A DNA stretch of 39,285 bases, from positions 1 to 39,285 of the forward strand of contig JAAZJD010000015.1 in assembly GCA_012800525.1 (NCBI GenBank). Direction: 5' to 3'. The notes beneath the pieces are model-generated. The model saw nothing but the letters and a program-made list of their open reading frames with translations. It was not told where the DNA came from and made no database searches. A program made the translations under genes and the position numbers. Below, one piece after another: positions 1 through 8,790 of the stretch. The first letter of the stretch is position 1, and every line of letters starts with the position of its first letter. Source of the DNA: Clostridiales bacterium. GTDB lineage: Bacteria > Bacillota > Clostridia > Christensenellales > DTU072.

Positions 1-2
1 CT

Positions 3-3000
3 TGGACTTCATTAAAAACTGATGGAGTTGCAGGAAAAGAAAATTTTAGTTTAGTTAACAAGAAAGGTTATTTATGTGTAGAGCATTTGACAACAAAATT
101 TAAGACTGCAAATCCTGAAGCACAAGAATATAGAAGAATGATATACTTTAGAGCTAGGCAAGCAGACTCCGACAATCCTGGCACATATGTATACTATTAT
201 TACACTTTCCCAGTTTGGGATGTTTTTGTAAATTTAGCATCACCTTCAGATGAACTAAAATATGAACTAGAAATAACTCCCCATGGATTCACTCCAAGTA
301 TTGTTACATACAAAACTGAACTTGGTGAAGATGGAATGGGCTTTAGTGTTAGATTTAAATCAGAGAGCACTCAAAATAACATTACATCTATGAATTTTTC
401 TTTTATCATGCTTGATGAAACTCTTGCAGCAAATCCGTTTCAAAATCTAGAAAACTGGATTCCTTTTACAGATTGTGCTTTTGTAGATGACCCATATAAG
501 ATTTGTTTAGCAAAAAAAGATGTTGAGTTGGATGACCGCTTTTTCCCAAATAAGACGACTTTAAGCATTAGATATATATATTTTCAAATAGAAGATACAA
601 CCGATTCACCTTCGGTTAAATATCGTTCGCCTTTGTGGTTTGAAATAAAACTTGAGCCCTCAAATCCACCTGAGGATCTTCAAATTTTAAATGTAAATGC
701 AACATATGAAGGAAATAGAGATTATCCACTTCATATTTCAAATGCATCGGGATTGCCTAAAATATGGTCAAAAGAAGGCATATCCATGGAAGTTTCTACT
801 AGCATACAAGCAACAGACGTTAGAGCTGTATTTATGAATGGTATTTTAGCTAGTCAATCAGTATATTTTTCATATAATGAAGAGACATTGAGATATGAAG
901 CAAATATTTTACATGAAAATATAAGCATTGGAAATGATAGCGTTGGTATGTATTCTGGTGAACTCAAAATTTTTGCTCAAGCAGGAGATATTACAAGGGA
1001 GGTTTCTGTATATGTACACATAGACAGGACAATTCCTAACATTAACTGTGATGCAAAAACGGAAGGTGGGCTTGCTTATAATTATAACGACCCTAATGCA
1101 TGGTCATATGAAAATATAACTTTTGATGTTATAGATACGGTAAGTACAAGACCAATATCTGGCGTGACTTATGAATATCTTAGCGAAGTTGGTTGGAAAG
1201 TTTTGCAAGATTTTGGAAGTTATAAAAGGGTAACAGTATCGCGTACACAAGACATATATATTAGGGCAACAACAGGTGCAGGAAAAATCAATATGCTTTC
1301 AACTAGGGCTAGAATAGATAAAAAGGCCCCTAAGTTAGGTATAGTTGCGAAAGATGGAATCGATGCAAATGGTAAGCAAATATTATCATCTAATCATGAT
1401 TTAGGTGGAGAACCTTTGGGTTCTAGAAGAATTGGTTATGCACAAGATAAACTGACATTTGAATTATTTAATTTGACTACTCAAGATCAAACTGCAAATA
1501 TAATTGAATATTATTGGAAAAAATCTACAGAAGCCACAGGAAGTTATAGGCCTGTTTTGAAGCAAAACAATAAATATATCTTTGTATTAGAAGAAAAATC
1601 TCAAAATTCGTATCTTCCTATTATTAACATAACCATAAACATAAAAATATTAGCAAAGACAGGACTTGGGGAGGTAAAAGATTTTAATGTCACAATTCTC
1701 CCAAGTGGATATTCTGTTGGCATGAATTTGAATTTAGATGATATTCCAAAAGTAGCAAGTAGAACGGGCGAAAAAGTAAACAATGAATTAATAATGTGGT
1801 ATGCTACAGCTCTTCCAATAAAATTTACAGCAAGGAATAATTTAGCAGCACTTGGCACAAGCCAATATAAAGCCTTTAGTTTTATAAGAGGTCAAGAGTT
1901 AGAAACAACACAAGAGTTAGCTTTGATAAAAGATCCAAGTCAAGCTGGAGTACCAACAGGCAGCATAAGAATGGTTGGATATATAGATAGAAGCTTAAAA
2001 AATCAAGAGCTTGGGTTTTATCTTGTTGATAAAGCAGAAAACAAAGTAGATATGAATGCTAACGTTACTCCAAGTGAAAAAATGTTTTCGCCAGCTCTTT
2101 ATTTAGATACAAAAATACCAGAGGCTAATGTTGAAAAGTTTATAGTTGGTGGCTCAGGAAATCCACAAAAACTAGAAGAGGGTGATTGGGCCAAAGGTGC
2201 AGTACAAATAGTTGTTGAAATTGCAACTAATACATTGCCAGTTTCAGGGGCGGCCCTATTTGAAATATATGCTAATGGTGGAGAATCAGGTACTGAGATA
2301 GATGAGAAACAAATTACAGCAACAAAAATTATATATACCATCAATAAGGATACAAAAGGCATATACAAGTATATGCTTCGTTCTGGTTCTGGTGTTGGGG
2401 CCGAAATAGTCGTTGAAGTGAATATTGATAACACAGATATTGTATTGCGTGAAATCAATGCAAAAACTATAGATTCTACAACTGGAAATACTATAAAAGA
2501 TGGTCTCGCGATTGATGGATCTGAAAAGGTATCTTCAACAATAAGAATTGAATTTGACACAAATCATCAAGGTCACTTCGTATATGAGTATATTGATTTT
2601 TCTATGAGTGGTGATCCTAATAGTCCAGATGAAGGCCCAATTAAAATTACAGATAAAGAATATTTTGATATTTTCATGCCTGCAGAAGGCGGTGAAGGAT
2701 GGAAGCGTTTCGGGTTTAGATTATATTCAAAAGCAAAAGATCAAAATGAAGAGGTTTCTACAACAGGCCCTGAATATACGATAGTGAAGTTTCAATATGA
2801 TACAAGATCATATAATATTACATCTACTCCATCAAGTTCAGGTGTAAATTGGATAACTTCTGAAACAAGCATTACATTAGAATTAGATGCAGATTCTATC
2901 AATGTAGCTATTGTTAAATATCAAGTTAAAATAGACCTCGCTTCGGCTCCTGCTGGTACTGAAGCAAAGTGGGTTGATATTGTTATACAAAGTGAGGAAG

Positions 3001-6000
3001 ACCAACTTAAAGCAAGCGACAATTATAAACTAACGTATTTATTCCCTGGATTAAAGTGGTATTTTAATGAACAAGAGAGAATAGGTGATACAGGTGTTAC
3101 TGATATTGGGACATTATATGCTGCTCTGACAGACGAACAAAAACAATATTCTTCATATAACGGAAAATTATATTTTAGAGCAATTAGCGAAAGTGGTATG
3201 CCGAGTGAAGAAAATCATGTTGATATAAAACAAGACACCTCATCAATTAATCCTATATATGGCTTGCATCAGCAATCTGGAGAAAGAGAGTTTGACGCAG
3301 GTGGCTGGATTGCTTATTCTAAACATGATTTTAAATATTGGGATCCAAGTAAAAATGATCTAAGCAAAGCAGTATTAGTTTCAAATAGAGCACCAGTTAG
3401 TTATTTTATTGCAAATACCGCTGACCAACCAGCACTAGATTCATCGGAGTGGGTGGCAGTAAATTCTTTGCAAAATGCATATGTTTTAAATCCTTTGACA
3501 ACAACATACTGGTTAAAGGCAACAAGGGCTGATACATCAGCAGTTTCAAAATTAACAATAAATAAGCAAGCTTCTGAAAATCCTCTCACGATTAGTTTTG
3601 TAGATGCTGAAAATGGTAATCTAGGAAATCAAGAGAATTTATATTTATTTGAATGGGTTGAGAAAGCAGGAATCACTGTAAAGGTAAAAAGCACCTCAAA
3701 AATTTACTATTGGTATAAGATTGGTGAGGGGGAATGGCAGCAATATTTTAATGGAGCGATGACTCCAGGTGCTGAATATACAGACTTTTCTAGATCTATG
3801 ATTTTTGTTGGTGATTTAGATGCTGCAGGCGAAGATGAGAAAGCACATGCAAAAGTAGTGAATATTAAAAACACAGTTCGCATTAAGGTAACAAATCAGG
3901 CTGGTGATGAGGCTATTTTATCGACAAGTTTTTATATCAAAATTGATGTTAATTATCCAAAACTTGATAGTGAGAATATTATTGTTAAAACTGCTTCAGG
4001 GGAGACGCTTGACATAGCAAGTATCAACACTATGTGGCATTCAGAAGATTTAATTATTGAAATTTCAAGAAATTATCAAAATGCAAGTGGTGTTGAATAT
4101 TCATATCGCATGGAAGGACAAAGTGAATATGTTCCGATAGGAAATAATCGAATAAATACGAGTCATATGGTTTCATTCCCAGAAAAAGGCGGAACCGCAA
4201 CAATCGTTTTAAGAGCCGAGCAAAAGTCTCATGGTTATTCTAAAGAGTTTACATTATCCTTTAAGATAGATAAAGTTGTGCCTGACTTTTTATTAGAAGG
4301 CGTTGCATATAAGAGCATCAATAACATATTAACTCCAGTTGGAGGAAAGCTTGATTCTGGCATATGGGTTAATGCGGATGAAGTAAGATTGTTCATTAAG
4401 CCTCGCTTAGATTCTATAGCAATCTCTCCATCAAGATATTATAGATTTGCTGTTGATGAACAAGCATGGACGGAAATTGAAATTGCAGAGTCTTATAAAA
4501 TAAGATCACTAGAGACCGTTCGAATTAAATGTGTAACGGAAGCAGGTAGAGAGGTTGAAAGAATATTCCAAGCTAATATTGACAATGTGGCTCCAACTAT
4601 TAATGCTGGGAAATTCCAAAATCCAACTCCGCCAGAAAATATAACAGATCCTTTAGTATATAACGAATATTATATAGATCAACAAATAACATATATTGAA
4701 GACAATTTGAAAAGTGCTGAATATAATGGATATCCACTGCCATACGGACATATTATAGCGACAAATACCATCGATAACACTGTTTCATATGTTCATATCG
4801 TTGTTGAGGATTTGGCTGGGAATAAGACAGAATTAAAGTTTAAAATGCGTCCATTCCCATTGACAGCAGCTGGTGATGAAAGTGCGATAACTCTCAGTGA
4901 AGAACATTTAAATATGCTTAGGGAATATGAAAATCAATATGAAGAAGCAAAACTTTATGGTTGGTTTAGTCAATCAAGAGATGAGTATTTTTCATCACAA
5001 ATAGCTAGGCTGAAAGATAGAGTTGCTACTATGAGAAAGCAAATTGCAGATTTTCAAGCATTTTTAAGGGATTTTGATACAAGAGCTACATTTGAACTTC
5101 ATTTAGATTATGTAAAGATGAAATCATATTGGGATAAGTTTTATTCTGGTGATCCTCTAATTGAGTACCCACAATGGCAACAAGAACAAATCGTAGAAGG
5201 TTATACAAGTCAATTTGAAAAGTTTAAAGCAGAATACAATAGGTTGCTTGCTAAAATGGTTTCAGTTATTAGAGTTCAAAAGAGTATAGCTTTATTGCCA
5301 GCAACTAATGTTGTAGAAGCATCAGATTATCAAAATGTAATGGCTGTATATGCAAAATATATTGAACTAGCAAGTGATCAAAAAGCTGTATTTAATTCAA
5401 ATTTGAAAAATAAAATTGTTGAGTTGAAGAGAATTTGTGAAGTGTACTTGTTACAGGATAATGAAACTGGAGTTAAAATTTATGGTGAGACTTTAGTTTC
5501 AGAAAACCCTGGTAAACAATTAGAAGTTGAAAGTATTGATAAAAATAGCGAAGTCTTTATTACAACGCAAGACTATTTGATGCAAACACAAACTTCTGAT
5601 AAGGCAAGAAGTGTAATTTCAATCAACACATTATCTCTTAGTGGAACAGGTTCTTCTTATGAACTTGGAACATTTGATATAACACTCACAATTCCAGAAG
5701 AATATAGGCAATATAAATTATTTGCGGTATATAAGAGATCTCCTGATAGGACTTTACATGTCGTCGAAAATATTCAAAGAACCCCTGATGGTAAGCAAAT
5801 TGTCTTTGCTTCTCAAGAGCTTGGAACATATGTACTTGCTGCTTCTTCAAATATACAACCAAGAAGTGACTCAGGAGAGATTTATGGAACTATTGGTGGT
5901 ATAGATATTGATGCTAAAATACTTACATATATTACTTTTGCTGTAATAGGTATTTTCGTTGTCTTTGTCGCAGTAATGGTCTTAATAGGTATTCGTAGGC

Positions 6001-6179
6001 ATCGCTTCTTAGCTAAATACAACAAAGCTCATAAGGGTGCTTTAGTCAAACGTGGAATTGATAAAATTCCAAAAGGAAACCCAGCACCAGCATCAAATCC
6101 AGCAAGACCAGAAGAGAGGGTGCCAACTGAAAAAATTGTTAGGTACAAAACAAGAAAAGCGAAAAACAAAATTAAATAA
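3..6179 (+). CDS. Giant multi-module membrane-anchored surface protein, 5' end outside window
   Basis: The reading frame is open from base 3, so the listed TTG at 87 is probably internal and the gene starts upstream. At least 2,058 residues are visible. About nine modules of 100-130 residues each carry a strand-like IDxxxP motif (IDRTIPN near residue 311 of the ORF, IDKKAPK 409, LDTKIPE 672, IDNTD 779, IDVNYPK 1285, IDKVVPD 1393, IDNVAPT 1498), usually followed by a conserved Trp. This is the pattern of bacterial Ig-like repeats. Residues about 1600-1790 are charged and helical (possible coiled coil). A further beta-rich domain follows, then one hydrophobic span near 1940-1968 (ITFAVIGIFVVFVAVMVLIG) and a basic tail ending TRKAKNKIK. 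The topology suggests a large extracellular stalk with the C-terminus inside the cell. There is no LPxTG sorting signal. A role in adhesion or glycan binding is inference only; no catalytic motif was recognised. Confidence 0.75.
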   Translation, partial: WTSLKTDGVAGKENFSLVNKKGYLCVEHLTTKFKTANPEAQEYRRMIYFRARQADSDNPGTYVYYYYTFPVWDVFVNLASPSDELKYELEITPHGFTPSIVTYKTELGEDGMGFSVRFKSESTQNNITSMNFSFIMLDETLAANPFQNLENWIPFTDCAFVDDPYKICLAKKDVELDDRFFPNKTTLSIRYIYFQIEDTTDSPSVKYRSPLWFEIKLEPSNPPEDLQILNVNATYEGNRDYPLHISNASGLPKIWSKEGISMEVSTSIQATDVRAVFMNGILASQSVYFSYNEETLRYEANILHENISIGNDSVGMYSGELKIFAQAGDITREVSVYVHIDRTIPNINCDAKTEGGLAYNYNDPNAWSYENITFDVIDTVSTRPISGVTYEYLSEVGWKVLQDFGSYKRVTVSRTQDIYIRATTGAGKINMLSTRARIDKKAPKLGIVAKDGIDANGKQILSSNHDLGGEPLGSRRIGYAQDKLTFELFNLTTQDQTANIIEYYWKKSTEATGSYRPVLKQNNKYIFVLEEKSQNSYLPIINITINIKILAKTGLGEVKDFNVTILPSGYSVGMNLNLDDIPKVASRTGEKVNNELIMWYATALPIKFTARNNLAALGTSQYKAFSFIRGQELETTQELALIKDPSQAGVPTGSIRMVGYIDRSLKNQELGFYLVDKAENKVDMNANVTPSEKMFSPALYLDTKIPEANVEKFIVGGSGNPQKLEEGDWAKGAVQIVVEIATNTLPVSGAALFEIYANGGESGTEIDEKQITATKIIYTINKDTKGIYKYMLRSGSGVGAEIVVEVNIDNTDIVLREINAKTIDSTTGNTIKDGLAIDGSEKVSSTIRIEFDTNHQGHFVYEYIDFSMSGDPNSPDEGPIKITDKEYFDIFMPAEGGEGWKRFGFRLYSKAKDQNEEVSTTGPEYTIVKFQYDTRSYNITSTPSSSGVNWITSETSITLELDADSINVAIVKYQVKIDLASAPAGTEAKWVDIVIQSEEDQLKASDNYKLTYLFPGLKWYFNEQERIGDTGVTDIGTLYAALTDEQKQYSSYNGKLYFRAISESGMPSEENHVDIKQDTSSINPIYGLHQQSGEREFDAGGWIAYSKHDFKYWDPSKNDLSKAVLVSNRAPVSYFIANTADQPALDSSEWVAVNSLQNAYVLNPLTTTYWLKATRADTSAVSKLTINKQASENPLTISFVDAENGNLGNQENLYLFEWVEKAGITVKVKSTSKIYYWYKIGEGEWQQYFNGAMTPGAEYTDFSRSMIFVGDLDAAGEDEKAHAKVVNIKNTVRIKVTNQAGDEAILSTSFYIKIDVNYPKLDSENIIVKTASGETLDIASINTMWHSEDLIIEISRNYQNASGVEYSYRMEGQSEYVPIGNNRINTSHMVSFPEKGGTATIVLRAEQKSHGYSKEFTLSFKIDKVVPDFLLEGVAYKSINNILTPVGGKLDSGIWVNADEVRLFIKPRLDSIAISPSRYYRFAVDEQAWTEIEIAESYKIRSLETVRIKCVTEAGREVERIFQANIDNVAPTINAGKFQNPTPPENITDPLVYNEYYIDQQITYIEDNLKSAEYNGYPLPYGHIIATNTIDNTVSYVHIVVEDLAGNKTELKFKMRPFPLTAAGDESAITLSEEHLNMLREYENQYEEAKLYGWFSQSRDEYFSSQIARLKDRVATMRKQIADFQAFLRDFDTRATFELHLDYVKMKSYWDKFYSGDPLIEYPQWQQEQIVEGYTSQFEKFKAEYNRLLAKMVSVIRVQKSIALLPATNVVEASDYQNVMAVYAKYIELASDQKAVFNSNLKNKIVELKRICEVYLLQDNETGVKIYGETLVSENPGKQLEVESIDKNSEVFITTQDYLMQTQTSDKARSVISINTLSLSGTGSSYELGTFDITLTIPEEYRQYKLFAVYKRSPDRTLHVVENIQRTPDGKQIVFASQELGTYVLAASSNIQPRSDSGEIYGTIGGIDIDAKILTYITFAVIGIFVVFVAVMVLIGIRRHRFLAKYNKAHKGALVKRGIDKIPKGNPAPASNPARPEERVPTEKIVRYKTRKAKNKIK

Positions 6180-6180
6180 G

Positions 6181-6204
6181 CTCACAACTGTGAGTTTATT
6201 TTTT
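6181..6204 (+). terminator. Intrinsic terminator after surface protein
   Basis: The inverted repeat CTCAC-aact-GTGAG starts directly after the stop codon and is followed by TTTATTTTTT. The stem is short but the U-rich tail is good. Confidence 0.75.
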
Positions 6205-6336
6205 AATTTGTATTAATTAAAACACTATTTTGTCTTGTTTTATAATTAGTTTTTAAGTCTATAAAACCATTTTACAATTTAGTTTTAAGGTGTAAATAAT
6301 TATTTTTTATTGCCTCTTTATTTATGATATTTTTGG

Positions 6337-6345
6337 TGGTATAAT
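6337..6345 (+). promoter_or_regulatory. Extended -10 promoter of SCP2-aminotransferase operon
   Basis: TGGTATAAT fits the TGnTATAAT extended -10 element. The -35 region (TTTATT at 17 bp) is poor, as is common for extended -10 promoters. Transcription would start near 6352, giving a leader of about 130 nt. Confidence 0.55.
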
Positions 6346-6360
6346 ATTATGTATAGTATA

Positions 6361-6413
6361 GTTTACATCGCTTTAATAGAGGGCTTAAGTGATACAGTTT
6401 TATTGATGTAAAC
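6361..6413 (+). promoter_or_regulatory. Folded 5' leader with 9-bp perfect inverted repeat
   Basis: GTTTACATC and GATGTAAAC are perfect complements 35 nt apart inside the predicted leader. Between them CGCTTTAA can pair with TTAAGTG (one bulge and one G-U pair), so the element would be a stem carrying an internal hairpin and an unpaired A/U stretch. No known riboswitch class was recognised from its conserved bases. It could be an RNA regulator or a DNA operator. Confidence 0.4.
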
Positions 6414-6483
6414 AAAATATAAATTGAACCCGATAACAGCAATAAAATATGCTGAAATTTAATATGTAGGGAAGGAGGTAAAA

Positions 6484-7266
6484 ATGGCATTATCAGAAAG
6501 AACACAAGCTTTTGTAAATTTATATGCAGGTATAGGTGTCCTTGAAAAATATCTAGAGCTTGATGAATCGGCAAAAGAGCTTGCAAAACAACACAATGTG
6601 GCAATTCGCTTTAAAGTTAAAGGTGGGCCAGATGGTGTGGTAGATATTAAAAATGGTGCATGCAAAGTATATCCTTATGAAGAAGGTGTAAAAACAAATG
6701 TTGTTTTATATTTTGATTCATGTGATAAGTTTAATAGGCTAGTTGCAGGTGAAAACGTTATGCCAATTCCAACAAAAGGAATTTTAAAGGTTTTAACACT
6801 TTTAGCAAAACCAGACCAATGGTTTAATGTTTTGACAGGTGATATGGCAGCTTTGATGAGGAAAAAAGAGTTTGATAACGATGATGAGAAAAAACGTTCT
6901 GTAACATTGGCTTTTTATGCAATGACCCTTGGAGCTGTTGTGTTAGGAAACGAAGACCCTATTGCACAGTGGGCAATGAGAGCAACTGCGGATGGCGAAG
7001 TTTCTCTTGGTATTAAAGATGTAGCTTATTCGACAATTGTAAAATCTGGCGGGAAAAATGGTAAGTTTACTGCAGTTTTAGAAAAAAGTCAAAATCCAAG
7101 ATCAATAATGGAGTTTGCTGATATTGATACTGCAGGTGGAGTTATCAATGGAACACTAGATGCTATGACTGCAGTTTCAACTGGAAGGTTAGAAACTAAA
7201 GGACATATGCTAATGTTAGACAGTTTTAACAAGATAGCGGCAATATTACCTAGATATCTATCTTAA
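6484..7266 (+). CDS. Tandem SCP2-like (sterol carrier) domain protein
   Basis: This 260-residue soluble protein has no signal peptide. The first half (about residues 30-105) has the SCP2 pattern: a beta-rich FKVKGGPDGVVDIKNG stretch followed by a 'G ... I ... KG.L' helix region. The second half repeats the plan (FTAVLEK ... FADIDTAGGVINGTLDAM ... GRLETKGHM). SCP2 folds bind lipids or other hydrophobic ligands in a cavity, usually without catalysis. An excellent ribosome site (AAGGAGGT) sits 5 bases before the ATG. The gene is followed after 19 bases by a class III aminotransferase with its own strong ribosome site, so the two are probably co-transcribed and share a substrate or product. The ligand is unknown; bacteria rarely make sterols, so a fatty or polyketide-like compound is more plausible, as inference. 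Confidence 0.7.
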   Translation: MALSERTQAFVNLYAGIGVLEKYLELDESAKELAKQHNVAIRFKVKGGPDGVVDIKNGACKVYPYEEGVKTNVVLYFDSCDKFNRLVAGENVMPIPTKGILKVLTLLAKPDQWFNVLTGDMAALMRKKEFDNDDEKKRSVTLAFYAMTLGAVVLGNEDPIAQWAMRATADGEVSLGIKDVAYSTIVKSGGKNGKFTAVLEKSQNPRSIMEFADIDTAGGVINGTLDAMTAVSTGRLETKGHMLMLDSFNKIAAILPRYLS

Positions 7267-7285
7267 GTTTAAGGAGGCAAATAGA

Positions 7286-8542
7286 ATGACATATACGTAT
7301 AAGAAAAACATTGAAATGATGATGAGGGCAGCTAGAGTTGTTCCCAATGGTGTTTATGGGCACTTAGGGCCGGCAGAGGGCTGTATGATACCAATGTCTG
7401 CATATCCATTTTTTGTTTCAAAGGCAAAAGGTAGTGAGATGTGGGATGTAGATGGAAATCGCTTTATAGACTATATGTGTGGGTATGGTCCAAACATATT
7501 AGGATATGGTGATCCAGAAGTCGATGCAGCTGCAGTAGCTCAAATGAAAAAGGCAAACTGCACAACTCTTTGTGCAGATATAATGGTGGATTTTGCAGAA
7601 CTCTTGACAGATACAGTTAAGAAAGATTGGGCATTTTTCTGTAAAAATGGAGGGGATGTAACATCTCTAGCAGTATTAGTTGCTCGTTTTTATACTGGAA
7701 AACCTAAAATTGTTTTTGTAGATGGTTACTATCATGGTGTTGCACCTTGGACACAGCGTCCAGATAGCCCAGGGACACTAGAGGATGATTGTAAAAATCG
7801 TTTTCAAGTTAGATGGAATGATGTAGAGCAAGTTAGACAATTGTTTGAAGAACATGGAAAAGAAATTGCTTGTTTTATTGCTACCCCATATATGCATGGT
7901 AATTTCCTAGATAATGAACTCCCTGCTGAAGGATACTGGAAACAAATTCGTGAACTATGTACTAAACACGAAATTATTCTAATTATCGACGATATTCGTT
8001 GTGGCTTTAGATTAGATACAAGTGGATCTGACCATTACTTTGGTATAGAAGCAGACCTTATTACATTTTGTAAAGCTCTAGCAAATGGTTATCCAGTTTC
8101 AGCACTTTGTGGAAAAGAGTTTTTGAAAGGTGCTGTTGCTTCTATTCCATATACTGGCTCATATTGGTTACAAGGTATTCCTTTTGCAGCTGGAATAGCA
8201 ACATTAAATAAGCTTAAAGCTACTGATTCAGTAGGATATATGAAAGAAATGGGCGAGAGACTTGGAGCAGGTTTAACAAAAACTGCAAAAGAATTAAATG
8301 TTCCATTGCATGTTAGTGGTGCACCATCAATGTTCTATTTGAGAATTGCTGATCCTCTTGGAAACTTCTTGTTACACCAAGAATGGATTGCAGAGTGTGT
8401 AAAACGTGGGGCGTTTTTAACTAATCACCATAACCACTTTACAAATATGTCCTTGACACCAGAACTTGTTGATGAAACTATTACAATAGCTTCAGAAGCA
8501 ATGGATATAATGGTTAAAAATCATCCAGAAATTTTCAGATAA
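7286..8542 (+). CDS. Class III PLP-dependent aminotransferase (GSA aminomutase-like)
   Basis: This 418-residue fold-type I PLP enzyme has recognisable class III features: an NGGD phosphate/PLP region near residue 120, DGYYHG near 145, DDIRCGFR near 234 (the Asp contacts the PLP pyridine nitrogen), and FCKALANGYP near 262 with the Schiff-base lysine. The family includes glutamate-1-semialdehyde aminomutase and omega-aminotransferases. The ALANGYP context resembles general class III transaminases rather than HemL, whose usual motif is GKIIGGG, and no other haem genes are nearby, so HemL is unlikely. The gene follows the SCP2-domain gene by 19 bases with AAGGAGG 8 bases before its ATG. The pairing suggests transfer of an amino group to or from a carbonyl compound held by the lipid-binding protein; this is inference. 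A strong terminator follows. Confidence 0.85.
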   Translation: MTYTYKKNIEMMMRAARVVPNGVYGHLGPAEGCMIPMSAYPFFVSKAKGSEMWDVDGNRFIDYMCGYGPNILGYGDPEVDAAAVAQMKKANCTTLCADIMVDFAELLTDTVKKDWAFFCKNGGDVTSLAVLVARFYTGKPKIVFVDGYYHGVAPWTQRPDSPGTLEDDCKNRFQVRWNDVEQVRQLFEEHGKEIACFIATPYMHGNFLDNELPAEGYWKQIRELCTKHEIILIIDDIRCGFRLDTSGSDHYFGIEADLITFCKALANGYPVSALCGKEFLKGAVASIPYTGSYWLQGIPFAAGIATLNKLKATDSVGYMKEMGERLGAGLTKTAKELNVPLHVSGAPSMFYLRIADPLGNFLLHQEWIAECVKRGAFLTNHHNHFTNMSLTPELVDETITIASEAMDIMVKNHPEIFR

Positions 8543-8566
8543 GAAAGATTATCTAAATCAAAAAAA

Positions 8567-8593
8567 GGGGCTCAAGCAGCCCCTTTATTTTTT
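8567..8593 (+). terminator. Intrinsic terminator after aminotransferase
   Basis: Perfect GC-rich stem GGGGCT-caagc-AGCCCC followed by TTTATTTTTT. Confidence 0.92.
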
Positions 8594-8655
8594 GTTATTT
8601 AAAAATACAACATTAAATTTGTGCTAAATTTGGTATCTATAGCTACATTTAGAGT

Positions 8656-8683
8656 TTGGCAAATAATAAAAAATATCTATACT
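8656..8683 (+). promoter_or_regulatory. Probable rmuC promoter
   Basis: TTGGCA and TATACT are separated by 16 bp, each one base off consensus. A leader of about 100 nt would follow; it is almost entirely A/T and I see no structure in it. Confidence 0.5.
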
Positions 8684-8790
8684 TTTTGTGCTAAAAATGA
8701 TACAATATATTTGATAAAAAAATAATTTATTAAAAATACGATTAATTATAGATAATATGAATATTTAAATAAATTTTATAAGAGGTGAAA

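Noticed and set aside
2099-2560. 153-residue minus-strand ORF
   Set aside because: Antisense shadow of the repetitive surface protein; no ribosome site or recognisable motif.
7286-8542. Assignment as HemL (glutamate-1-semialdehyde aminomutase)
   Set aside because: The lysine region reads ALANGYP rather than the HemL GKIIGGG pattern, and no haem genes are nearby.
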